Positions 1 to 6,889 of a DNA stretch of 9,081 bases are shown here, one piece after another (within the stretch, counting starts at the first letter, position 1; the number at the start of each line of letters is the position of its first letter). A program made the translations under genes and the position numbers. The notes beneath the pieces are model-generated. The model was not told where the DNA came from. It ran no database searches and saw only the letters and a program-made list of their open reading frames with translations. The stretch is from Legionellaceae bacterium UBA6148 (lineage in GTDB: Bacteria; Pseudomonadota; Gammaproteobacteria; Legionellales; Legionellaceae), in NCBI GenBank assembly GCA_002423125.1, contig DIUW01000002.1:1-9081 (forward strand), given 5' to 3'.

Positions 1-2
1 CC

Positions 3-3000
3 GCCATTTCCATCACGCTTGAGGCCTCCAGTGCTATTAAGGTTCTTGATGGCGCAATCACAACGGATTTATTACAACATTTAGACAACGCCCTTGCAGA
101 GCTCACGCGGACTAAATCCATGATCACGGAAAGTGAGAAAGCGTTGAATTTTGCCATTTCGCATTTGTCTGAGCGTGAGGCGGTGTTTTCGCAAAATGAG
201 TTACTCACCGTTGTCTTGCAAAAAGCAATCGGTGTGGCGAATGTGGATGAGCTCTCATTAAAGTTGAACCGTAGCATTCAAGATGGTCAACTCTTAAGAG
301 CGCCTAACGATAGGCTGACGACCATTGAAGCCAAGGAATTTGAAGACCAAATCCTATCAATGGTTAGGGAAGGTAAAAATGCAGTGACACCAAGGCTTGA
401 TATCAAAAGCGCTGAAGAAAAATTGAATGCTCATCCGCTAACCAAAGGGCAAAAAGACGCCTGTTTTTTAATGGCGACAACCAGCGATCGCTTTATCATG
501 ATTCAAGGATTTGCGGGCACAGGGAAAACCACAATGACCAAATCAGCCATTGAGGTGGCTCAAAATGCAAATACCTTGAGCAACGAGCCACTAGACATCA
601 TCGCGGTAGCACCGACCCATCAAGCCGTAAAAGAAATGAGAGCATTAGGCATTCAAGCACAAACGCTTAAAAGTTTTCTCATTGAACAAGAGCAACAGCC
701 AACGTTAACGAGTCAATCACTGGTGCTACTTGATGAGTCGTCGATGGTTTCCAACCGTGATGTGGCAAAGCTTGTCGGTCATATCCATAATGCCGGTAGC
801 CGATGCGTGTTGCTAGGAGACATAAGCCAGCATCAAGCGATTGAAAGTGGTAAGCCATCCGCGATTTTATTGCAAGAGGGAAGCATTCGGGTTGCCAATA
901 TGTGCGATTTAGTTCGTCAAAAGGTGGAGAATTATAGGGAAGCGGTTCAAACCTTGATTCAAGGCAATACGGATAAGGCACTAAGCCAATTAGCCGGATT
1001 GCCCTTACAAGCGATCGAGCGAGACGGTTTATATCCGGCGCTTCAACAAATCACGACCTCGGTCGTTGAAGTACTTCCTGCCGATGACGCCACCGTGATT
1101 GATTCTCAAAAACAGGTTGATGTCGTCAAAAATGAAACGCCCCTATCCATGGCGGTAATGGACTACCTTTCGAGAACCCGTGACTGCCGTGACAATACCC
1201 TTGTCGTTATTCATGAAAATAAGCACCGAGAGGAAGCCAACCATTTAATTCGTGCTGGTTTAATCGCCAAATCCGAGTTGGGATCTGAAAACAAATCGTT
1301 TGGCAGACTCTTAAGTACCAGCTACACCACGGCAGCACTGTATCAGATTGAAACCTTTGCTGAAATCCTGAAGAGTCCCAGCACGTATTTTCTAAAAAGG
1401 AACAATCAATACTACAAGGTAACAGGGATTGATGGGGCCTCCCGAGTGGTCGAACTTCAACACCTACAAGGCGAGAAATCCATTTTCATGCCAGAAAAAG
1501 AAAGCCAAGACTGGAAAATCGAACTGTTTAAGGCAGCAGAAGGGCAACTATCCGTTGGAGAGAAAATACATTTCAAAAAATCAGACAAAACAGCAGCGCG
1601 CTTTGCAAATGAACGGCTGGTTGTGACCGAGGTGTCTGATGATTCCTGTTGTGTGGAAGATGCATCCGGTCAAAGGCAAATCCTTTATAAAAATGAATTG
1701 AAAGACAGGCATTGGGATTACAGCTACACCTCTACCAGTTATTCAGTTCAGGGAAGCTCATCCCCATTCGTTATTGGTGTCGCAGATACCCAAAATAAAA
1801 AAACCAACCATTTTAGAAGTTTTTATATCATGGTCTCTCGTGGCTCACTCCACGCCATGATTTACACGGATAATTATGACCAATTGAAATCACAATTGCG
1901 TGTCACGCCGAATAAAACATCCGCGCTTGAGGCATTAAGGCTAATCCATCCACCGCAAAAAACATCTGAACACACGCCGTCGATAGTAAACAGCGCGCCC
2001 CAAAAACATCATTACCATGTACAGGATGTTGTAAGCAATTTGTCATTGAATACAGAATGCGTTGTACAGTCATTGCTAGGCACACCGAATACAGCGCTTT
2101 CGTCTAAAAAAGAAATGCGCTATGGATCAAAAGGTAGCTTGAGTATTTGCTTGACGGGCGATAAACGCGGAACATGGTTTAATTTTGAAACGGGCGAGAA
2201 GGGAAATTTACTGCATTTAATTCAAACCTCACTGAACCTTGATTTTAAATCGAGCCTTGAATATGCCGCCAAACTAACCGGTGATGATTTAAAAGAGATC
2301 ATTCGCGCCCCATTGCCAAAAACCTCCCCGTCACATGAAAAAACCGAGAGTACGCCGACTAAAACACAACGCTACGCACAACAATTGGCAAAGGAATCAA
2401 CCCCAATTGCTGGTACCCTAGCTGAAATTTATCTGAAAGAAACACGTGCTATCACCAACGTTTCAGGGCAAGACCTTCGCTTTCACGCAAAAGTATTTAC
2501 CGGCAAAGATGAAGCGGTAAAACACATGCCCGCACTCCTGTGCATCGCGCGAAACAAAGAACAGCAAGTACAGTCGGTTCAAGCAATTTATCTTGATAAA
2601 AACACCTCAAATAAAGCGAAACTGACCGTTCAAAAGAAAACGTTTGGTACCATTGCCGGCGCGGGAGTCATGATCAATCAAGGCCTGAAAGAAAACGCAG
2701 TAACCTATATCACCGAAGGAGTTGAAACGGGATTAAGCATCCGTGATGCCGTTCAACATGAACGGGTTGTCGCCGTTCTTGGCAAGCAAAACATGGCATC
2801 GATTGATCTGATCCTTGTAACGAATCAAGTGGTTCTTTGTCTCGATAACGATGACAAGTCAATTCAGTATGATAAGATTATCCAGCAAACCATTGAGCGG
2901 CTAAAACTTCATGGCAAAGCGGTTGAAATTGCCCTACCAAGCAGGAAAGGTGATTTTAATGACGTATTAATCGCTCGTGGGATTTCAGGTGTGATTGAGG

Positions 3001-3188
3001 TATTAAATAAAGCGTTTAAACCAGAAACACTTCAAGACAAACCGTTTAAAATCTCCATGACTGATACCCAGATCAGAGAATCTCTTGAGCGGATTTCAAG
3101 AGAGATCAAATTGGTTAGTTCGTCAATAAAATCACCGATCATTAAACAAGCGAAAACATTACAACGGGTCGAAATGGAAATAGGTTGA
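3..3188 (+). CDS. traI: TraI conjugative relaxase/helicase, C-terminal part, with Toprim primase-like module (5' end outside window)
   Basis: The frame is open from the first bases (codons from position 3, no stop), so the Met at 120 is internal and the N-terminal relaxase domain should lie upstream. Seen: a Walker A GFAGTGKTT at 507-533, a Walker B LLDESS near 726-743, a GDISQ motif near 816-830, and late helicase motifs (SVQGSS near 1743, YIMVSRG near 1824). This is the RecD-like SF1B order of TraI helicases. From about 2100 a DnaG-N-terminus-like stretch follows (GTWFNFETGEKGN) without its zinc cysteines. Then comes a Toprim fold with TEGVETGLS near 2712, LDNDD near 2841 and KGDFNDVL near 2946. 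The tail is helical. Inferred role: nick the transferred strand at oriT, unwind it, and perhaps prime synthesis. The gene is convergent to traM; in F the two are codirectional. The helicase call is secure; the relaxase assignment rests on family architecture plus the nearby oriT and traM. Confidence 0.88.
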   Translation, partial: AISITLEASSAIKVLDGAITTDLLQHLDNALAELTRTKSMITESEKALNFAISHLSEREAVFSQNELLTVVLQKAIGVANVDELSLKLNRSIQDGQLLRAPNDRLTTIEAKEFEDQILSMVREGKNAVTPRLDIKSAEEKLNAHPLTKGQKDACFLMATTSDRFIMIQGFAGTGKTTMTKSAIEVAQNANTLSNEPLDIIAVAPTHQAVKEMRALGIQAQTLKSFLIEQEQQPTLTSQSLVLLDESSMVSNRDVAKLVGHIHNAGSRCVLLGDISQHQAIESGKPSAILLQEGSIRVANMCDLVRQKVENYREAVQTLIQGNTDKALSQLAGLPLQAIERDGLYPALQQITTSVVEVLPADDATVIDSQKQVDVVKNETPLSMAVMDYLSRTRDCRDNTLVVIHENKHREEANHLIRAGLIAKSELGSENKSFGRLLSTSYTTAALYQIETFAEILKSPSTYFLKRNNQYYKVTGIDGASRVVELQHLQGEKSIFMPEKESQDWKIELFKAAEGQLSVGEKIHFKKSDKTAARFANERLVVTEVSDDSCCVEDASGQRQILYKNELKDRHWDYSYTSTSYSVQGSSSPFVIGVADTQNKKTNHFRSFYIMVSRGSLHAMIYTDNYDQLKSQLRVTPNKTSALEALRLIHPPQKTSEHTPSIVNSAPQKHHYHVQDVVSNLSLNTECVVQSLLGTPNTALSSKKEMRYGSKGSLSICLTGDKRGTWFNFETGEKGNLLHLIQTSLNLDFKSSLEYAAKLTGDDLKEIIRAPLPKTSPSHEKTESTPTKTQRYAQQLAKESTPIAGTLAEIYLKETRAITNVSGQDLRFHAKVFTGKDEAVKHMPALLCIARNKEQQVQSVQAIYLDKNTSNKAKLTVQKKTFGTIAGAGVMINQGLKENAVTYITEGVETGLSIRDAVQHERVVAVLGKQNMASIDLILVTNQVVLCLDNDDKSIQYDKIIQQTIERLKLHGKAVEIALPSRKGDFNDVLIARGISGVIEVLNKAFKPETLQDKPFKISMTDTQIRESLERISREIKLVSSSIKSPIIKQAKTLQRVEMEIG

Positions 3189-3189
3189 T

Positions 3190-3403
3190 CATGGTCTAAA
3201 AAAAATCAACGCCTGAATTTCGGTCGCACAAGTTATCAAGACTGGTATAGTTGGCTTTTAACAAGCACACCTATGTGATAGCCGCGATCAAAGATGATTG
3301 CTATGCGAATAAGGCTCATCAGCTTGCTATCGTTATTTCATATCATCGAATTATCAATAGCAATGGTGATCCAGGTAAATGTCCGCTCAATTTAAAAAAA
3401 TAA
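3190..3403 (+). pseudogene. Remnant of O6-methylguanine-DNA methyltransferase (ogt-like)
   Basis: Two adjacent frames together resemble the active-site half of an Ogt/Ada methyltransferase. One frame (about 3210-3245) reads NFGRTSYQDW, like the family's PFGKTSYQD segment. A second (3254-3376) reads AFNKHTY, then YANKAHQ, then AIVISYHRIINSNGDPG, matching ANGANQIAIVIPCHRIINSNGE of the intact ada downstream. A frameshift near 3240 and an in-frame TAG at 3248-3250 separate the two pieces. The catalytic Pro-Cys-His-Arg is Ser-Tyr-His-Arg (3338-3349), so the methyl-accepting cysteine is gone. Similarity stops after the glycine at 3374, and the frame closes at 3401-3403. About four in five bases match the ada copy over 3320-3372. 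The fragment begins only a base or two after the traI stop. It fills most of the traI-lipase gap. Confidence 0.8.
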
Positions 3404-3439
3404 AACACTTGGTGATTTTAAATGGTCATAAGGATTGTT

Positions 3440-4432
3440 ATGTATAAAGAAATGATTACTACTTTTTGTATGCTTTGTTTATTTGGATTAAACACATATG
3501 CTAATCCACTCATTTTCAAGAATTATGTCATTTTTGGAGATAGTTTGACAGACGTAGGAAATTACACAACCAACTCAAATAACTGTATTTATTTTAATGC
3601 TCCGATAACAAGTCATACTCAAGATGCCAAAAGTCGGTATACGAATACTACATGGGCAAATGCAGGGGAATTAAAAAACACTCTAGCCTCTAATGACGGG
3701 GGAAGTAATTATGCTGTAGCAGGATATACTTCGGCACAGATTTTAACGTCAGTTAAAAATTATAGAATAAACCATCAGGCTGATCCTAATGCACTTTATA
3801 TCGTTTGGGCCGGTACTAATGACGTTCTCTATGCTATTGGGAATCATTGGTCAGATGAGGAAGTTAAACAGGCTTTAGTTGATGGCACTAATAATGTAAT
3901 TTTAAGTTTGTCTAATTTATACGATATGGGAGCACGAAATTTTTTAGTTATTGGTTTAATGGATCTTTCACAAACACCAATGTCAAGCTATCCTCATGCC
4001 GAACAATCTGTTCTCTTAGGAGTATTTCCTAATAAAGAGGATAAATTAAGATTACAACAGGCTTGTTCCGAGTGGAACAGTCATTTGTTTTTCAATGCAT
4101 TACAATCTAGTCAAAATAAGCTTAAACTATTTAAAAACAAACATTCTGATAGTCAGATATATGCCTGGAATCCTACAAAACTATTAGCTGATATGATTAA
4201 AAATCCCACTCGATATGGATATCCGGAGCAGTTAGCGTTTAATACCCAAAACAGTAAAATACAGGATATGCATTATCCAACAGCGCAAGTTACTTATTGC
4301 GGTAATACGGCAAAAAATGCCGATCGAAATTCAGATCACTATATGTTTTACAATTTCATTCATCCTACGCCTTCTGTTTATAATATAATGGAACAAGATA
4401 TGATAAATAACGCAACAGAGCTTCAATCATGA
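3440..4432 (+). CDS. Secreted GDSL (SGNH) lipase/esterase, lysophospholipase-like
   Basis: I chose the ATG at 3440, not 3422, because AAGGA at 3430-3434 sits five bases before it and the protein then starts with a compact signal peptide (MYKEMITTFCMLCLFGLNTYA, cleavage likely before NPL). Seen, numbered from this start: block I FGDSLTD with nucleophile Ser35 (3542-3544), block II GGSNYAVAG near 87-95, block III GTND near 125-128, and block V IHPTPS with His308 (4361-4363). These are the SGNH hydrolase blocks, and the length (330 aa) suits bacterial GDSL phospholipase/acyltransferases such as the Legionella PlaA group. The residue three before the catalytic His, normally Asp, is Asn here (4352-4354). 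Expected role: hydrolysis of lipid esters outside the cytoplasm; substrate unknown. The stop overlaps the first possible ada ATG. The gene is visibly richer in A and T than traI and ada, which fits separate acquisition. Confidence 0.85.
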   Translation: MYKEMITTFCMLCLFGLNTYANPLIFKNYVIFGDSLTDVGNYTTNSNNCIYFNAPITSHTQDAKSRYTNTTWANAGELKNTLASNDGGSNYAVAGYTSAQILTSVKNYRINHQADPNALYIVWAGTNDVLYAIGNHWSDEEVKQALVDGTNNVILSLSNLYDMGARNFLVIGLMDLSQTPMSSYPHAEQSVLLGVFPNKEDKLRLQQACSEWNSHLFFNALQSSQNKLKLFKNKHSDSQIYAWNPTKLLADMIKNPTRYGYPEQLAFNTQNSKIQDMHYPTAQVTYCGNTAKNADRNSDHYMFYNFIHPTPSVYNIMEQDMINNATELQS

Positions 4433-4461
4433 TTCAAGGTCATTGCGCATGGAAGACCTCT

Positions 4462-5520
4462 ATGTTAACTGATGCGATAAAAAATGATTATTACCAGGCG
4501 TTACTCGATAAAAACACCAACTATGAGGGCGTGTTTTACGTTGGCGTTAAAACTACCGGTGTATTTTGTCGACCAACCTGTCCTGCAAGAAAACCCAAAT
4601 TTGAAAATTGTGAGTTTTATAAAAGCGCACAAGAAGCTCTGCTCGCCTCCTTTCGCCCCTGTAAGCGATGTCGTCCTCTATCTCATCCCAATCAGGTATC
4701 TGATATTGTGCGTATGTTGGTTGAAGCGGTGGAATTAAATCCTTCCAAGCGATGGAAAGACAGCGATTTTGATGCGTTATCTATCGATGCATCCACCGCT
4801 CGTCGCCAGTTTCAAAAACGATTTGGCATGACGTTTGTTGAATATGCCAGAGCACGCCGTTTGGGGCTGGCTTTCAAACAAATTCGTAATGGTGAATCGG
4901 TCATTGATGCGCAACTGAATGCTGGATTTGAATCCAGCAGTGGTTTTCGCGATGCGTTTTCCAAAACTATGGGGGCACCGCCTTCATCAACGAAGAAACA
5001 AGTCCAGGTTTTAAAAGCATCATGGTTGGATACGCCACTTGGACCCATGGTTGCTATTGCATCTGAAGATGCCTTGTATCTTTTGGAATTTGTTGACCGC
5101 CGCGGGCTGGAGCGCGAAGTGGAACGTCTGCGGCAACGGACAAAATCTGCCATTATTCCCGGTACGAGCGCACCGATCGTATCAATTGAACAGGAATTAA
5201 AAGCCTGGTTTAATGGAGCGCTGGAGACATTTAAAACGCCGCTGTTTTTACTGGGCAGTCCTTTCCAAAAAAACGTTTGGGAGGCACTGTGCCGTATTCC
5301 ATATGGTGAAACCCGAAGTTACCTTCAGCAGGCCACTACGCTTTGTAGTCCATCCGCTTGTCGCGCGGTCGCCAATGCGAATGGGGCGAATCAGATTGCT
5401 ATCGTTATCCCATGTCACCGGATCATTAATAGTAATGGTGAGCTGGGCGGATATGGCGGTGGTATTGCGCGTAAACAATGGTTAATTGAGCATGAAAAAC
5501 AATATCGCCTGAGTAAATAA
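4462..5520 (+). CDS. ada: Ada: adaptive-response transcriptional activator and O6-methylguanine/phosphotriester methyltransferase
   Basis: The frame begins at an ATG at 4429 that overlaps the lipase stop (ATGA). I prefer the ATG at 4462, which has GGAAG six bases upstream and gives 352 aa, the usual Ada size. Domains in order: an N-terminal zinc domain with FCRPTC and PCKRC (Cys36, 40, 67, 70 from this start), which accepts methyl groups from phosphotriesters; an AraC-type DNA-binding region at roughly 80-175 (TARRQFQKRFGM, then NAGFESSSGFRDAFSKTMG); and a C-terminal methyltransferase with IPYGETRSY and IPCHRI, acceptor Cys318 (5413-5415). All key cysteines are present, so both repair reactions should work. 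In E. coli, methylated Ada activates ada, alkB, alkA and aidB. The gene is followed two bases later by alkD, giving an alkylation-repair pair. I found no convincing Ada box upstream. Confidence 0.95.
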   Translation: MLTDAIKNDYYQALLDKNTNYEGVFYVGVKTTGVFCRPTCPARKPKFENCEFYKSAQEALLASFRPCKRCRPLSHPNQVSDIVRMLVEAVELNPSKRWKDSDFDALSIDASTARRQFQKRFGMTFVEYARARRLGLAFKQIRNGESVIDAQLNAGFESSSGFRDAFSKTMGAPPSSTKKQVQVLKASWLDTPLGPMVAIASEDALYLLEFVDRRGLEREVERLRQRTKSAIIPGTSAPIVSIEQELKAWFNGALETFKTPLFLLGSPFQKNVWEALCRIPYGETRSYLQQATTLCSPSACRAVANANGANQIAIVIPCHRIINSNGELGGYGGGIARKQWLIEHEKQYRLSK

Positions 5521-5522
5521 TA

Positions 5523-6215
5523 ATGACCAACCTTTTACAGATTACATCGAAACTTGACTTATCGGCACGTTCACCCAGCACAACAAGTAGGTTTTTCAAA
5601 ACAGGCGTGGGTGATTATGCCGAACACGATCAATTCATTGGGGTTAGTAACCCTGTGTTACGTTCCATAGCAAAAGAATTTCACACGCTATCTATCCCAG
5701 AAATCCAGACATTGATTGAATCTCCAGTTAATGAAAAACGCATGCTGGCACTGTTTATTTTGGTTAACCAATATCAAAAAGGTCCATTTGATAAAGAAAC
5801 CTGTTACCAGTTTTACATCAAAAATTTAGCTCATATTAATAACTGGAATCTCGTCGATGCCTCCGCTCACTGGATAGTAGGTGCGCATCTCATGCCTGGT
5901 GACAAAGAGCCGCTTTTAACATTGGCCAAATCAGACATCATGTGGGAGCGTCGCGTTGCCATTGTGGCAACCTGGTATTTCATTCGACATGATTCACTGG
6001 AATGGACGATTAAGCTTGCCGAGTTATTATGTCATGATCGCCATGATTTAATTCATAAAGCGGTTGGGTGGATGTTACGGGAAGCAGGTAAGCGTGATCA
6101 TAACGTCTTGATTGGGTTTCTTGAGCAATATGCCAGCACTATGCCTCGCACCATGCTTAGATATTCAATTGAAAAGTTATCTGTTGATCAACGGAAAATT
6201 TATTTAGGGAAATGA
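5523..6215 (+). CDS. alkD: AlkD-type alkylpurine DNA glycosylase (HEAT-repeat)
   Basis: The 230-aa product matches the AlkD family in length and layout: an all-helical, HEAT-like repeat protein that excises cationic alkylated bases such as 3-methyladenine and 7-methylguanine without flipping them into a pocket. Seen: FIGVSNPVLRSIAKEF near 38-53, NNWNLVDASAHWIVG near 106-120 with the family's Trp-Asp pair (Trp108, Asp112), MWERRVAIVATW near 140-151, and AVGWMLREAGKRD near 180-192 with the second conserved Trp183. These correspond to the DNA-contacting and catalytic positions described for Bacillus cereus AlkD. The ATG lies two bases after the ada stop with no strong ribosome site of its own, so translation is probably coupled to ada. 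It thus likely shares ada's control. The reading frame looks intact. Confidence 0.92.
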   Translation: MTNLLQITSKLDLSARSPSTTSRFFKTGVGDYAEHDQFIGVSNPVLRSIAKEFHTLSIPEIQTLIESPVNEKRMLALFILVNQYQKGPFDKETCYQFYIKNLAHINNWNLVDASAHWIVGAHLMPGDKEPLLTLAKSDIMWERRVAIVATWYFIRHDSLEWTIKLAELLCHDRHDLIHKAVGWMLREAGKRDHNVLIGFLEQYASTMPRTMLRYSIEKLSVDQRKIYLGK

Positions 6216-6263
6216 TATTTCAGAGATGGCAGCGCATACAAACATGATGCTATTAGGGTTGCC

Positions 6264-6632
6264 TTAATTTTGAATGTATCCGTCAATAAAATTATCAACT
6301 TTCTTCTTAATGTTGGAGATGTGGTCTTCCGCGTTGTCATGCTGGGCGTTGAGTTTTTCTTTATCATAAACACAACGCAAAATGTCCGTACTAAAACCCA
6401 GCAACCTTAGCAAATAAGTCGTGTGCTGGGCTTTCAATTCCTCTTCCTTCTCAAGCCGCATCTTTTCTTCATCGCTCAGGCTCGCGGCACCTTTGTTACG
6501 CTCATAGATCTGAATGCCTAACGCAATCATTTCCTTCATGACTTGTGAGGTCGAGTCGTAGCCTTCATCTTGTTTGATTTGTTCAAGTTGAAGGATGGTT
6601 TTTTGACTGAGGTAACAATACGATTTAGGCAT
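6264..6632 (-). CDS. traM: TraM-like relaxosome protein (ribbon-helix-helix, oriT-binding)
   Basis: This 122-aa product lines up by eye with F-plasmid TraM along its whole length. MPKSYCYLSQKTILQLEQI parallels MPKVQAYVSDEIVYKINKI; VMKEMIALGIQIYE parallels TMLLELGLRVYE; the C-terminus NIKKKVDNFIDGYI parallels DIREKVSSEMERFF. The first ~45 residues look like a ribbon-helix-helix DNA-binding fold. The rest is helical, with a charged stretch (SDEEKMRLEKEEELKAQ) suited to coiled-coil oligomerisation. TraM of F binds oriT as a tetramer, represses its own promoter, and contacts the TraD coupling protein through its C-terminal tail. I infer the same job here because a promoter with tandem repeats and a nic-like site lie immediately upstream. 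Similarity is low, so assignment rests on pattern plus context. No traY or traJ homologue is visible beside it. Confidence 0.72.
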   Translation of the reverse strand: MPKSYCYLSQKTILQLEQIKQDEGYDSTSQVMKEMIALGIQIYERNKGAASLSDEEKMRLEKEEELKAQHTTYLLRLLGFSTDILRCVYDKEKLNAQHDNAEDHISNIKKKVDNFIDGYIQN

Positions 6633-6663
6633 GGCTCTATCATTTAAAGTGAATATAGACCGT

Positions 6664-6693
6664 ATTATATTAGGTGTGGATTAGGTGTGTAAA
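6664..6693 (-). promoter_or_regulatory. Sigma-70 promoter for traM
   Basis: Read on the - strand: a -35 TTTACA (6693-6688), an 18-base spacer, and a perfect -10 TATAAT (6669-6664). The traM ATG follows about 30 bases downstream. The spacer is filled almost entirely by two tandem 11-bp repeats, the expected place for repression by a DNA-binding product. Confidence 0.72.
6669..6690. repeat. Tandem 11-bp direct repeat, candidate TraM operator/sbm site
   Basis: ATTAGGTGTGG (6669-6679) is followed at once by ATTAGGTGTGT (6680-6690); ten of eleven bases are identical. The spacing of about one helical turn puts both copies on the same DNA face, as expected for cooperative ribbon-helix-helix dimers. 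The repeats sit between the -35 and -10 of the traM promoter, overlapping one base at the -10 side and three at the -35 side. Binding would block transcription. The binding protein is inferred, not shown. Confidence 0.65.
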
Positions 6694-6697
6694 GCGC

Positions 6698-6853
6698 TTA
6701 AACCATCCTTGAGTGGGTTGTAAATCAGGGGTAAATTACCTGTAACACTATGTTTTATATAAAAGAGTGGATGCACACCCATTAAAAACCAGCTTTTTTG
6801 ATGGTTTTAAAATCTATAATTCCACACAACACGCTGATTTTGAATGGTTTTAA
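6698..6853. repeat. Dispersed GATGGTTTTAA-type motif, four copies in both orientations
   Basis: Copies: TTAAACCATC at 6698-6707 (reverse), TTAAAAACCA at 6782-6791 (reverse), GATGGTTTTAA at 6800-6810 (forward) and AATGGTTTTAA at 6843-6853 (forward). The two central copies form an inverted repeat with seven-base perfect arms (AAAACCA at 6785-6791, TGGTTTT at 6802-6808) around a ten-base loop. The two forward copies are 43 bp apart, about four helical turns, and share a preceding GCT plus T-rich tract (from 6792 and 6833). They look like sites for a relaxosome accessory protein. Confidence 0.55.
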
Positions 6854-6867
6854 TGGGTTGCAATACC

Positions 6868-6889
6868 CTTGCGAGGGGTGTGCTACTCT
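6868..6889 (+). other. F-like nic site (predicted cleavage between 6881 and 6882)
   Basis: The + strand reads CTTGCGAGGGGTGT/GC, then TACTCT. The F TraI substrate, as I remember it, is TTTGCGTGGGGTGT/GG, then TGCTTT. Twelve of fourteen bases 5' of the cut and five of eight 3' of it agree, including the GGGGTGT/G core. A short inverted repeat, GGGT (6855-6858) and ACCC (6865-6868), ends 13 bases before the cut, like the hairpin next to nic in F. A competing small hairpin, CCCT-TGCG-AGGG, spans 6866-6877. Confidence 0.68.

Noticed and set aside
679..981. 100-codon - strand frame inside traI
   Set aside because: Shadow of the traI helicase coding sequence; no ribosome site or family features.
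4622..4629. AAAGCGCA resembling part of the E. coli Ada box
   Set aside because: It lies inside the ada coding sequence, encodes part of the zinc domain, and has no companion promoter; probably coincidence.
4812..5153. 113-codon - strand frame inside ada
   Set aside because: Antisense shadow of ada; low-complexity Arg/Ser start and no plausible family.
6225..6275. Possible bidirectional terminator between convergent alkD and traM
   Set aside because: Only scattered short complementary stretches (GGCA/TGCC, GCAT/ATGC) with a long loop; no compact stem with a T run.
6815..6820. Perfect + strand TATAAT within the oriT region, possible leading-region promoter
   Set aside because: The only possible -35 at proper spacing is a run of T with poor match, and the region is AT-rich; not enough to call.
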